Source: JAFGUB01 sp050305515
GTDB taxonomy: Bacteria > Campylobacterota > Campylobacteria > Campylobacterales > Sulfurimonadaceae
Direction of reading: 5' to 3'
NCBI GenBank assembly: GCA_050305515.1
Contig: JBNLFL010000024.1
Span: 1-64,000, forward strand
DNA length: 64,000 bases
Shown here: in pieces, positions 44,594 through 52,626 of the stretch
Layout: each line of letters opens with the position of its first letter
Position numbering within the stretch: the first letter of the stretch is position 1
The notes under the pieces: model-generated
What the model was told of the DNA's origin: nothing
The model's database searches: none
What the model saw: the letters and a program-made list of their open reading frames with translations, nothing else
Program-made: the position numbers and the translations under genes

Positions 44594-45585
44594 CGGCGAT
44601 AGTGCTGGAGTGCATACATGTAAGAGTTGCGCTCATACGCGGAAGGGTTGTCCGTGTGGGCCAGGGAGATACTGCCGATCATCTGGCGCACCGACTCGTA
44701 TTCATGTACCTCCATCCAGTGTGTCATGCTCTCGAGCATCACCCCTATTTCACCCGCACCACGCCGCAGCAGTACCGAAGCGACCGCTACGGCATTGGCA
44801 CCGCTCATCAGCGATTTCAGCACATCATCACCCGTATGAATTCCCGTACCCGCGCAGATGGAGGCTTCAAGCTGCTTAAAGACAATAGCGCACCAGCGCA
44901 GGCTTTCACTGAGTCTCGCGGAGTCCGTAGGATTGGCTTGACGCAGCGCGGTGAGCAGTTCAAGATCGACATCAACCTTTGAGGGATTGTCAAAGAGGGT
45001 AAGCCCCTGCGCACCCGCATCGACAAACTGTCTGGCCATATTCGCAGGTGCGGAAAAGTAGGCGTTCATCTTGACGTTAAGCGGTATCGCAATACTCTCC
45101 CGAACCGCCCGTACCGTCTCGACATACATGCGCTCCACCTCTGCACCGCTCATGGTAACAGAGGTCGGAATGTAGGTAATGTTGAGTTCGAGCGCATCCG
45201 CGCCTGCCGCTTCCAGACGCTGCGCATACGCCACCCAGCCCCCTTTCGAGACACCGTTGAGGCTGGCGATCACCGGAATCTCCACCGCGGCCTTGACCTC
45301 TTCTATCTCCCGGATATAGGCATCGGAACGGATATTGTCGAACTGCTCGTTCTCGGGGAAAAATCCCAGCGCTTCGGCGTAGGATTCATTGTTTACATGT
45401 AAGAAGTGATCTATCGCCCGCATTTCATGGTTGATCTGCTCTTCAAAGAGCGAATGCATGATTACGGCTGCGGCACCGGCATCTTCAAGTTCGCGGATGC
45501 TCTCAAGGGATGACGTCATCGGCGACGCACCGGCGATAATGGGGTTTTTGAGTTTCAGGTTGCAGAATGTGGTCTCTAAATTCAT
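44590..45585 (-). CDS. Dihydroorotate dehydrogenase-like protein (NifJ partner)
   Basis: A 331-residue FMN barrel related to class 1 dihydroorotate dehydrogenase. The flavin site is visible (NPIIAGASPMTSS, VIASLNGVSKGGW, PLNVKMNAYFSAPANM, SICAGTGIHTGDDVLKSLMS). Where true enzymes have NxSCPN with the catalytic Cys or Ser, this has NITYIPT, so the base is lost. It probably is not a pyrimidine enzyme. Its ATGA overlap with nifJ means coupled expression; such pairs are common in anaerobes and diazotrophs. A redox partner role is inferred. Confidence 0.85.
   Translation of the reverse strand: MNLETTFCNLKLKNPIIAGASPMTSSLESIRELEDAGAAAVIMHSLFEEQINHEMRAIDHFLHVNNESYAEALGFFPENEQFDNIRSDAYIREIEEVKAAVEIPVIASLNGVSKGGWVAYAQRLEAAGADALELNITYIPTSVTMSGAEVERMYVETVRAVRESIAIPLNVKMNAYFSAPANMARQFVDAGAQGLTLFDNPSKVDVDLELLTALRQANPTDSARLSESLRWCAIVFKQLEASICAGTGIHTGDDVLKSLMSGANAVAVASVLLRRGAGEIGVMLESMTHWMEVHEYESVRQMIGSISLAHTDNPSAYERNSYMYALQHYRR
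45393..45402. repeat. TTACATGTAA within the DHOD-like gene
   Basis: Exact copy in coding sequence, read as LHV. A one-mismatch copy (ATACATGTAA) lies near 44614 in the same gene. Confidence 0.9.
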
Positions 45586-48500
45586 GATTGCGCCTCCTCG
45601 GACGGGTTCGTAAACTGATGCTGCAGGTTGGTGTAGCGTGCATGCAGGTTCTGCGCGGTGTGCGCCGCGGTTTCCAAAAAGCGCTGCGCGGCTTCAGGGT
45701 CCATCTTCTCGACCATTTTAAAGCGGGTTTCGCGGTACATGAAATCTTTCACGCCGATTTTTGGCCCCTTGTAGTCGAGCGTGAGCGGATTCTCGCCTCT
45801 GGAGAAATTTTCTGGGTTGTAACGGAAGATGGGCCAGAGTCCCGAATCGACTGCGCGCTTTTGCTGATCGAATCCGTAGCGCAGATCGTACCCGTGCGCC
45901 ACGCAGTGCGAATAGGCGATGATAATGGAAGGACCTTCATAACGCTCCGCCTCGATGAACGCCTTCAGCGTCGCCTTGTCATTCGCGCCCATTGAGACTT
46001 TGGCGACATAGACGTTTTCATAATTGATGGCCATGGCGGCGAGGTCTTTGGGCATACCCGCCTTGCCGCCCGCGGCAAACTTCGCCACGGCGCCCGTCAT
46101 GGTCGCCTTGGACTGCTGCCCGCCGGTATTGGAATAGACCTGCGTATCGAGCACCAGAATATTGACGTTCTTGCCGCTGGCAAGGACATGGTCAAGCCCG
46201 CCGTAGCCGATGTCGTACGCCCAGCCGTCGCCGCCCATGATCCAGACCGACTTCTTCACCAGATAATCGGCGAACTCGAGCAGGTCGGCCGCATCGTCGC
46301 CGCTAAGGGTTTTAAGCGCGGCTTTGAGGGTTTCGACGCGACCGCGCTGAATGACGATCTCGGCCTCTTCGCGCTGGGGCGCGGAGAGAATGGCATCAAC
46401 CAGCAAAGCGTCAAGCTGCGGCTTTAGCTCTCGCAGCAAAATTCGGGCACGCTCCGTATGGTTGTCAATGGCAAGGCGGAAACCCAGACCGAATTCGGCG
46501 TTGTCTTCAAAGAGCGAGTTCGACCACGCCGGACCGCGTCCCGAAGCATCCTTCCGCCATGGCGTCGTGGGAAGGTTGCCACCGTAGATGGAGCTGCACC
46601 CCGTGGCGTTGGCAATCACCATACGGTCGCCAAAAAGCTGCGACGCAAGTTTGACGTAGGGTGTTTCGCCGCATCCCGGGCAGGCACCGCTGAATTCAAA
46701 ATAGGGTTCGAGAAACTGCGACGCTTTGACGTCGTCATGGTCAAGGGAGAGACGGTCGAGTTTGGGCAGGGAGAGGAAGTAATCCCACTGCGCAATGCCG
46801 CTCTCGCGCAGCGGCAGCTGCGGCACCATGTTGATGGCCTTGAGATTGGTCTGCGACTTGTTCTTGGCCGGACAGACCTCGACGCAGAGCGCACATCCCG
46901 TGCAATCCTCAAGAGCAACGGAGATGTTGAAGACCTGATTCTCGTCAAACTGTTTGCCCTTGGCTTTTTTTACCAGAAAGCCCTCGGGTGCGTCGGCGGC
47001 AAGCGCCGCATCAAAGACGTTGGAGCGAATGACGGAGTGCGGGCAGGAGAGCACACACTTGTTACACTGAATGCAGGTGTCGGGGTCCCAAAGCGGAACC
47101 TCCTGCGCAATATTGCGCTTCTCAAACTGCGTCGTTCCCGTCGGCCATGTGCCGTCATCAGGCAGCTGCGAGACCTTGAGGCTGTCGCCTTTGAAGGCGG
47201 TGATGGCGCCGATGACATCATGCACAAATGCGTCCATCTCGCCTTTAAGCGGCGCATGCAGCTCCTGCGTGGCGCTTACATGTAAAGGCACTTCCACTTC
47301 ATACAGATGCGCCAGTGTATTGTCCACAGCCGCGAAATTCATTGCCACGATGGCGTCACCCTTGCCGCCGTAGCTCTTCTTGATGGAGCCCTTGATTTTC
47401 GCAATGGCTTCATCGCGCTCGAGAATCCCGCTGATGGCGAAGAAACAGGTCTGCATGATGGTGTTGATGCGCGATCCCATATTACTGGCCTTGGCAACAC
47501 TGTAGGCGTCTATCGCATAGAATTTCGCCTTTTTCTCGATAAGGCGCTGCTGTGTAATACGCGGCAGGCGGTGCCACGCTTCTTCCTGAGCGTAAGGAGT
47601 ATTTAACAGAAAGATGCCACCCGCTTTAAGCGGTTCGAGAAGGTCGAGCTTTTCCAGAAAGACCGCCTGATGCACGGCGATGAAGTCGGCACGCTGAATC
47701 AGGTAGCTGGCACGGATGGGTTGCGGCCCGAAGCGCAGGTGCGAGGTGGTCATGGAGCCTGACTTTTTGGAGTCATAAACGAAATAACCCTGCGCGTAGT
47801 TGTCAGTCTCGCTGCCGATGATTTTGATGGTGTTCTTGTTCGCGCCCACCGTACCGTCCGAACCCAGACCGTAAAAGAGCGCTTCGAACTCACCGGGCGT
47901 ATGGATGATAAATTCGGGATCATACGGGAGTGATGTGTGCGTGACATCATCTTCGATGCCGACGGTGAAGTGGTTTTTCGGTGCCAGGGCGGAGAGTTCA
48001 TCGAAAATGCCTTTGATCATTGCCGGAGTGAACTCTTTGGAAGAGAGACCGTAACGCCCGCCGATCAGACGCGGCATGGCAAAAGGAAGCGTCGCGCGTG
48101 ATTCAAAGAGCGCGGTAAGCACATCATGGTAAAGCGGTTCGCCCAGACTGCCAGGCTCCTTGGTGCGGTCAAGTACGGCAATGGCCTCGACGCTTTTGGG
48201 CAGCGCTGCGATAAAGCCTTCCATAGCGAACGGCAGAGCAAGGCGCACTTTGATCATGCCCACCTTCTCGCCGCGCGAGACCAGATGTTCCACTGTCTCC
48301 TGCACCGCTTCCGCACCCGACCCCATCAGTACGATGACGTGTGTGGCATCCCCGGCGCCGATGTAATCAAACAGATGGTAGCTCCGGCCCGTCAGTGCGG
48401 CGAATTTATCCATCTCTTCCTGCAGAATCCCCGGCACTGCGGCGTAATAGCGGTTGACCGTTTCGCGTGCCTGAAAATAGACATCCGGATTTTGCGAGGT

Positions 48501-49154
48501 GCCGCGCAGCACCGGCTTGTCCGGTGTCAGGGCACGGTTGCGGTGCTCATGCACCAGTGCCATGTCGATCATGGCACGCAGGTCGCTCTCATCAAGCGCC
48601 GCGATTTTGCTTACCTCGTGCGAAGTGCGGAATCCGTCGAAAAAGTGCAGAAACGGGATGCGGGCGCGCAGCGTGACCGCTTGCGAGATCAGGGCAAAGT
48701 CATGCGCCTCCTGAACCGAATTGGAGGCGAGCAACGCAAACCCCGTCTGGCGCACCCCCATAACGTCCTGATGGTCACCGAATATGGAGAGCCCCTGCGC
48801 CGCGAGCGAACGGGCCGCGACATGAAAGACCGTCGGGGTGAGTTCCCCGGCAATTTTGTACATATTGGGAATCATCAGCAGCAATCCCTGTGACGCCGTA
48901 AAGGTCGTGGTAAGCGCGCCGCTTTGCAGGGCACCGTGCACCGCACCGCTTGCACCCCCTTCGGATTGCATCTCGTACACTTCGGGAACGGATCCGAAGA
49001 TGTTTTTCTCCCCTTTGGAGCTGTAGAGGTCGCTGAACTCCCCCATCGGCGAGCTGGGGGTTATGGGATAAATGGCGATCACTTCGTTGATTTTATGGGC
49101 GACGAGCGCGACGGCTTCATTGCCGTCAACAGTGATGTAACGTGGGGTGGACAT
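45582..49154 (-). CDS. nifJ: Pyruvate:ferredoxin (flavodoxin) oxidoreductase, NifJ
   Basis: A 1190-residue single-chain PFOR. It oxidises pyruvate to acetyl-CoA and CO2 and passes electrons to flavodoxin or ferredoxin. Visible parts are the pyruvate site (YPITPSSPMGE), the ferredoxin-like domain with CIQCNKCVLSCPHS and CTGCALCVEVCPAKN, and the TPP motif GDGWAYDIGYGGLDH near the C-terminus. A further cysteine pair in SGACPGCGETP belongs to the proximal cluster. GGGAG precedes the ATG. A TTACATGTAA sits in-frame (LHV). Together with NifF it can feed nitrogenase. Confidence 0.96.
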   Translation of the reverse strand: MSTPRYITVDGNEAVALVAHKINEVIAIYPITPSSPMGEFSDLYSSKGEKNIFGSVPEVYEMQSEGGASGAVHGALQSGALTTTFTASQGLLLMIPNMYKIAGELTPTVFHVAARSLAAQGLSIFGDHQDVMGVRQTGFALLASNSVQEAHDFALISQAVTLRARIPFLHFFDGFRTSHEVSKIAALDESDLRAMIDMALVHEHRNRALTPDKPVLRGTSQNPDVYFQARETVNRYYAAVPGILQEEMDKFAALTGRSYHLFDYIGAGDATHVIVLMGSGAEAVQETVEHLVSRGEKVGMIKVRLALPFAMEGFIAALPKSVEAIAVLDRTKEPGSLGEPLYHDVLTALFESRATLPFAMPRLIGGRYGLSSKEFTPAMIKGIFDELSALAPKNHFTVGIEDDVTHTSLPYDPEFIIHTPGEFEALFYGLGSDGTVGANKNTIKIIGSETDNYAQGYFVYDSKKSGSMTTSHLRFGPQPIRASYLIQRADFIAVHQAVFLEKLDLLEPLKAGGIFLLNTPYAQEEAWHRLPRITQQRLIEKKAKFYAIDAYSVAKASNMGSRINTIMQTCFFAISGILERDEAIAKIKGSIKKSYGGKGDAIVAMNFAAVDNTLAHLYEVEVPLHVSATQELHAPLKGEMDAFVHDVIGAITAFKGDSLKVSQLPDDGTWPTGTTQFEKRNIAQEVPLWDPDTCIQCNKCVLSCPHSVIRSNVFDAALAADAPEGFLVKKAKGKQFDENQVFNISVALEDCTGCALCVEVCPAKNKSQTNLKAINMVPQLPLRESGIAQWDYFLSLPKLDRLSLDHDDVKASQFLEPYFEFSGACPGCGETPYVKLASQLFGDRMVIANATGCSSIYGGNLPTTPWRKDASGRGPAWSNSLFEDNAEFGLGFRLAIDNHTERARILLRELKPQLDALLVDAILSAPQREEAEIVIQRGRVETLKAALKTLSGDDAADLLEFADYLVKKSVWIMGGDGWAYDIGYGGLDHVLASGKNVNILVLDTQVYSNTGGQQSKATMTGAVAKFAAGGKAGMPKDLAAMAINYENVYVAKVSMGANDKATLKAFIEAERYEGPSIIIAYSHCVAHGYDLRYGFDQQKRAVDSGLWPIFRYNPENFSRGENPLTLDYKGPKIGVKDFMYRETRFKMVEKMDPEAAQRFLETAAHTAQNLHARYTNLQHQFTNPSEEAQS
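47276..47285. repeat. TTACATGTAA within nifJ
   Basis: Exact copy in coding sequence, read as LHV. Confidence 0.9.
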
Positions 49155-49290
49155 CGGATGCTCCCTGTGAAAAAAATGGTTTGATTGTTCAATGATAATC
49201 TAATTTGGTTAAAGTTCTATTACAAATCCCTGCTTGAAATGCAAGCGGAATTGTCCTACAATGGTTCCATTTACGAATGAAGGAGATGCG

Positions 49291-50265
49291 ATGCAACGTT
49301 CCATATTCCCCGTGCTGCTCTCCGCCCTGCTTCTGGGCGGCTGTGCCACCATGACCAAACAGGAGACCCATGAGCCTCCTGCGTCTGCGACACCGCAGGT
49401 CAGCCCGGCTCTCGAAGCGAAAGCGGTCGTGCCTCAGGGGCTCAAATACAAGGTGGCTATCGGGCGTTTCAGCAACGAAACGCGCTACGGCCAGAGCTTT
49501 TTTGTCGACGGTGAAAACGACCGAATCGGCAAACAGGCGATGGACATTCTCTCCAACCGCCTCTTTGAAACCGGACGCTTTTTGATGCTTGAGCGTGCCG
49601 ATCTGGCAAAAATCGAAAAAGAGCTGCAGATGGACGGCGGCAGCAGTATCAAGAACCGTGCCGACTTTTTGATTCTCGGCTCCATCACCGAGTTCGGGCG
49701 CAAGGAAGTGAGCGACGTCGGCTTCTTCAGCCGCGTCAAGAAACAGGAGGCTTTTGCCAAAGTGCACATCCGCATTGTCGATGTCGCCACCTCGCAGGTG
49801 ATTTTCGCGCAGGAGGGCAAAGGCAGCGCCTTTAGCGAAGCGGGCACCGTGATGGGCGTGGGAGGCAAGAGCGGTTATGATGAACAACTTAACGACAAGG
49901 CGATCGACGCCGCCATCTCCGATCTGGCGTCCAACCTCATCGAAAACCTGCTGGAGCGGCCATGGCGCGGTTACATTCTGGGCTATGAGGAGGGAAGTTT
50001 CCTGCTCTCGGGCGGCAAAAGCCAGAACATCAATGTGGGCAGCCGCTTTGACGTGATGCAGGAGGGCAAGAAGGTCAAGAACCCCCAAACCGGCATGATG
50101 ATCACCCTTCCGGGCAAGAAGATCGCCGCGCTTGAAGTAGTCGCACTTACCGGCGATACACCCGAAAACGAAGTCTCCATCGCCACCCTTGCCGAGGGAA
50201 GCCTTGATAGTTACACCAAAAGCGGTCACTTTGAGGGCCTCTACATTCAGGGAGTAAAACAATGA
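49291..50265 (+). CDS. CsgG-family outer-membrane lipoprotein
   Basis: A 324-residue protein with lipobox LLGGC and the CsgG fold (VAIGRFSNETRYGQSFF, FLMLERADLAKIEKELQ). CsgG makes the curli secretion pore in enterobacteria, but no csgA, csgB, csgE or csgF gene is seen here. The start at 49291 has AAGGAG upstream. The C-terminal 90 residues form an added beta-rich domain. It opens a four-gene lipoprotein operon. Confidence 0.85.
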   Translation: MQRSIFPVLLSALLLGGCATMTKQETHEPPASATPQVSPALEAKAVVPQGLKYKVAIGRFSNETRYGQSFFVDGENDRIGKQAMDILSNRLFETGRFLMLERADLAKIEKELQMDGGSSIKNRADFLILGSITEFGRKEVSDVGFFSRVKKQEAFAKVHIRIVDVATSQVIFAQEGKGSAFSEAGTVMGVGGKSGYDEQLNDKAIDAAISDLASNLIENLLERPWRGYILGYEEGSFLLSGGKSQNINVGSRFDVMQEGKKVKNPQTGMMITLPGKKIAALEVVALTGDTPENEVSIATLAEGSLDSYTKSGHFEGLYIQGVKQ

Positions 50266-50558
50266 TTCGCATACTATCCATTGCCATCGCACTGCTGCTG
50301 CTTACGGGCTGCGGCTATAAAGAGGGCGTCGTTACGGGTGACGCCAAAGCCTACCTCTTCTTTACGGGTATGACCGAAGGCGCGCAGGTCTCCATCGACG
50401 GCGGTGATGCTTTCAGTGTTGAAGCCGGACGCGACCATCAGTACCGCATTCTTCCGGGAAAGCACCGCGTGAGCGTCACACGTGACGGACGCCTGCTGGT
50501 GGATCGCGAGATCTACGTGGGTGACGGCGTTGCCAAAGAGATTGGAATCGGCCGCTGA
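50262..50558 (+). CDS. Small PEGA-like lipoprotein
   Basis: A 98-residue lipoprotein with lipobox LLTGC. The rest is a small beta domain resembling PEGA repeats (GAQVSIDGGDAF, then LPGKHRVSVTRDGR). It overlaps both neighbours: ATGA with the CsgG-like stop and TGATG with the next gene. Its role is probably in the envelope complex encoded by the operon. Confidence 0.65.
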   Translation: MIRILSIAIALLLLTGCGYKEGVVTGDAKAYLFFTGMTEGAQVSIDGGDAFSVEAGRDHQYRILPGKHRVSVTRDGRLLVDREIYVGDGVAKEIGIGR

Positions 50559-50926
50559 TGCGTCTGGTGCTTTTAAGCAGTCTCGCGGCGCTCTATCTTT
50601 TTACAGGGTGCAGCGCTCCGCAGCCACCGCTTTATTACTACGGCGACTACTCGGAGCGCTATTACATGTACAAGCGCGAACCCGGCGCAGAATCGACACG
50701 CGCACTGATGCAGAGCCTCGAAGACGCCATTGCCAAAGCCTCGCAGAGCCGCTCCAAACGGGTACCGCCGGGCATGTATGCCAATCTCGGATACCTCTAT
50801 CTGCAAAACGGCGACACGGCACGGGCGCGCACCCTGTTTGAAAATGAAAAACGGCTCTATGGCGAATCGGCGCATTTTATGGATCGCGTCATCGCCAAAA
50901 TCGACGCCAAAGAGGCTGAAAAATGA
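50558..50926 (+). CDS. DUF4810 lipoprotein
   Basis: A 122-residue lipoprotein with lipobox FTGCS, a YYGDYSERYYMYKR segment, then a TPR-like helix pair (VPPGMYANLGYLYLQNGDTA). DUF4810 is found next to CsgG and DUF799 genes in several Gram-negatives (also Neisseria), where the set is suspected to act together. It overlaps the following gene by four bases. Confidence 0.75.
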   Translation: MRLVLLSSLAALYLFTGCSAPQPPLYYYGDYSERYYMYKREPGAESTRALMQSLEDAIAKASQSRSKRVPPGMYANLGYLYLQNGDTARARTLFENEKRLYGESAHFMDRVIAKIDAKEAEK

Positions 50927-51597
50927 AAACCGTACCGTTTTTGATTACCGCAGCCCTGCTTGTGATCTTTTCAGGGTGCGCCCCACGTCCCGAACCGCCC
51001 AAAAAAGGCGAAGTCTTCGCAGAACTTTACAACGAGGCGCCGCGCGCTTTGCTGATTCTGCCGCCCATGAACGAATCGACCGATGCCGAAGCGAAAGGGC
51101 ACTACATGACGACGCTGGAGATTCCTCCCTCCCTGCAGGGATACTACGTTTTCCCCATCGAGCTGGTCGCGCAGGTCATGGCACAAGAGGGCGTTTATGA
51201 CACGGAACTGCTCTATAAAACGCCGCCTCAGAAATTTGCGGAGTACTTCGGTGCGGACATGGTGCTTTTCACCCGTATCAAAAACTGGGATGTCGCCTAT
51301 GTCGTACTGGCATCGACGCTGACCATCACCATCGATGCCACCATTGTCTCGACCCGGACGGGCGAGACGCTCTGGCACCATGTTGAAACCCTGCGCGTCG
51401 ATTTGAGCGGCGGAAACTCCGGCGGCGGACTCGCAGGGCTGCTGGCCGATGCCATCGCCACCGCCATCAATACGGCAGCGGCAGACTACGTTGAATACGC
51501 GCGTACCGTAAGCAACCGCATGTTTGTTTCACTCCCCAAGGGCCCTTACCACGAACGCTATCTGCTGGACAAAAACGACTCTGTCGTAAACCCCTGA
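50923..51597 (+). CDS. DUF799 (GNA1162-like) lipoprotein
   Basis: A 224-residue lipoprotein with lipobox IFSGC and the DUF799 core (RALLILPPMNESTDAEAKGH, SLQGYYVFPIELVAQVM, ITIDATIVSTRTGETLWHH). Neisserial GNA1162 is a surface-related dimer of this type. It ends the four-gene operon. Its stop is two bases from the stop of the next, convergent gene. Confidence 0.8.
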   Translation: MKTVPFLITAALLVIFSGCAPRPEPPKKGEVFAELYNEAPRALLILPPMNESTDAEAKGHYMTTLEIPPSLQGYYVFPIELVAQVMAQEGVYDTELLYKTPPQKFAEYFGADMVLFTRIKNWDVAYVVLASTLTITIDATIVSTRTGETLWHHVETLRVDLSGGNSGGGLAGLLADAIATAINTAAADYVEYARTVSNRMFVSLPKGPYHERYLLDKNDSVVNP

Positions 51598-51599
51598 TT

Positions 51600-51833
51600 T
51601 CAGATTTCGCATGATTCACAGTAGCCGCCCTGTTCTACCGTGATCACGAAATTTTCCTCAACCGCTTCCACATCGAATCCATGCCTTCCGCAGCAGATGT
51701 CATTGAAACGTGCCGAGAGTTCATAAGCGAGATCATACGCCTCGTCGGGATCGTTACATGTAACGATCTGAGAGATATGGCGCGCCTTGAGGCAGCTGCA
51801 CAACGTCTCGACGACGATGTGATATTCGTTCAT
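51600..51833 (-). CDS. Cys-motif small protein family, copy B
   Basis: A 77-residue protein, HIVVETLCSCLKARHISQIV near the N-terminus, with CCGRHGF and a C-terminal CESCEI. It is the second of three paralogues in this window. It overlaps the stop of the 61-residue gene upstream (ATGA), so the two form a unit. A TTACATGTAA in frame codes part of VTCN. Confidence 0.7.
   Translation of the reverse strand: MNEYHIVVETLCSCLKARHISQIVTCNDPDEAYDLAYELSARFNDICCGRHGFDVEAVEENFVITVEQGGYCESCEI
51754..51763. repeat. TTACATGTAA within Cys-motif copy B
   Basis: Exact copy in coding sequence, read as GTT-ACA-TGT-AAC (VTCN). The other two paralogues have TF at this place, so the site has changed the protein. 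Confidence 0.9.
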
Positions 51834-52015
51834 GAGAGGTCGCTGTTTTGGGAGATCAGATAGAACTGATCTTTGAGCTTGTTGAGCTGTTTGATGACAA
51901 GATCGTGATGCTCCGGCGAGAGCTTATAGTGCTGTGCCATAAAGTCATACATTTTGTCGATATCCGTATAGATCTGCTTCAGAAGGTTTTCCTTGATCTG
52001 TTTCTGTACACCCAT
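51830..52015 (-). CDS. Small helical protein (61 aa) coupled to copy B
   Basis: A 61-residue helical protein, starting MGVQKQIKENLLKQIYTDID, with no cysteines. AAGGAG precedes the ATG at 52015; an upstream in-frame extension has no SD. The overlap with the paralogue gene downstream suggests a joint role. It may be a partner protein, but no family is recognised. Confidence 0.55.
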   Translation of the reverse strand: MGVQKQIKENLLKQIYTDIDKMYDFMAQHYKLSPEHHDLVIKQLNKLKDQFYLISQNSDLS

Positions 52016-52209
52016 TGCTGCTCCTTTTTTGCACACTATGCAATTCCTGTACACGATCGGTCTCTAAAAAATCAGGCACGACTTCAAACACTGCTGCACG
52101 GATCCATTCTTAATCCAAAAGCTGCTCTTTCTCCCTGACGCTTAAAAAAAGAGTATTTTTATCCTGTTTGAGTAGTATTGTGAAAACCTAATGCAAAAAG
52201 GAGAACCCG

Positions 52210-52584
52210 ATGAGTCAGGTTAAGAAATATACCAACATTGACAAAGAGTTTCCGAGTATGCCGCACGTATTGCAAGATGCCATTCAAAGTGACTTTCTCG
52301 AAATAAAGCGCCTTGATGCGCATTGCGAAAAATATGCACAGGCATGCAGCGATTTTCCTGCACTGAGAGATGCAACCTATGTTGTCTTTTCTCCTTACAT
52401 TACGCGCAACGAACACAACTACGAAACTTTTGTCTTTACCGACAACTATGGTGCCATCGTCTGCCATATCAACGGCAGGGAGATGGAACTTTACGGCCTG
52501 CTCAAGCCATGCAGCAATCTCTGCGTGAACCCCGAGTACGCCAACACCCATCTGGAGCACGCTGCCAAAGAGCGCATCGGCTGA
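52210..52584 (+). CDS. Hypothetical protein (124 aa)
   Basis: A 124-residue protein with no signal peptide. It contains a strand-rich core (YVVFSPYITRNEHNYETFVF, DNYGAIVCHINGREMELYG) and several cysteines (about 5), including CSNLC near the C-terminus. AAAAGGAG precedes the ATG. A good terminator follows at 52593-52614. I cannot assign it to a family. Confidence 0.6.
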   Translation: MSQVKKYTNIDKEFPSMPHVLQDAIQSDFLEIKRLDAHCEKYAQACSDFPALRDATYVVFSPYITRNEHNYETFVFTDNYGAIVCHINGREMELYGLLKPCSNLCVNPEYANTHLEHAAKERIG

Positions 52585-52592
52585 ATCTTCTC

Positions 52593-52614
52593 GCCGCCGG
52601 ATACGGCGGCTTTT
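52593..52614 (+). terminator. Rho-independent terminator
   Basis: GCCGCCG-GATA-CGGCGGC forms a perfect 7-bp GC stem with a 4-base loop, followed by TTTT. It stands nine bases after the stop of the 124-residue hypothetical gene and lies between it and the convergent zwf. Confidence 0.75.
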
Positions 52615-52626
52615 CATCAAAATATT

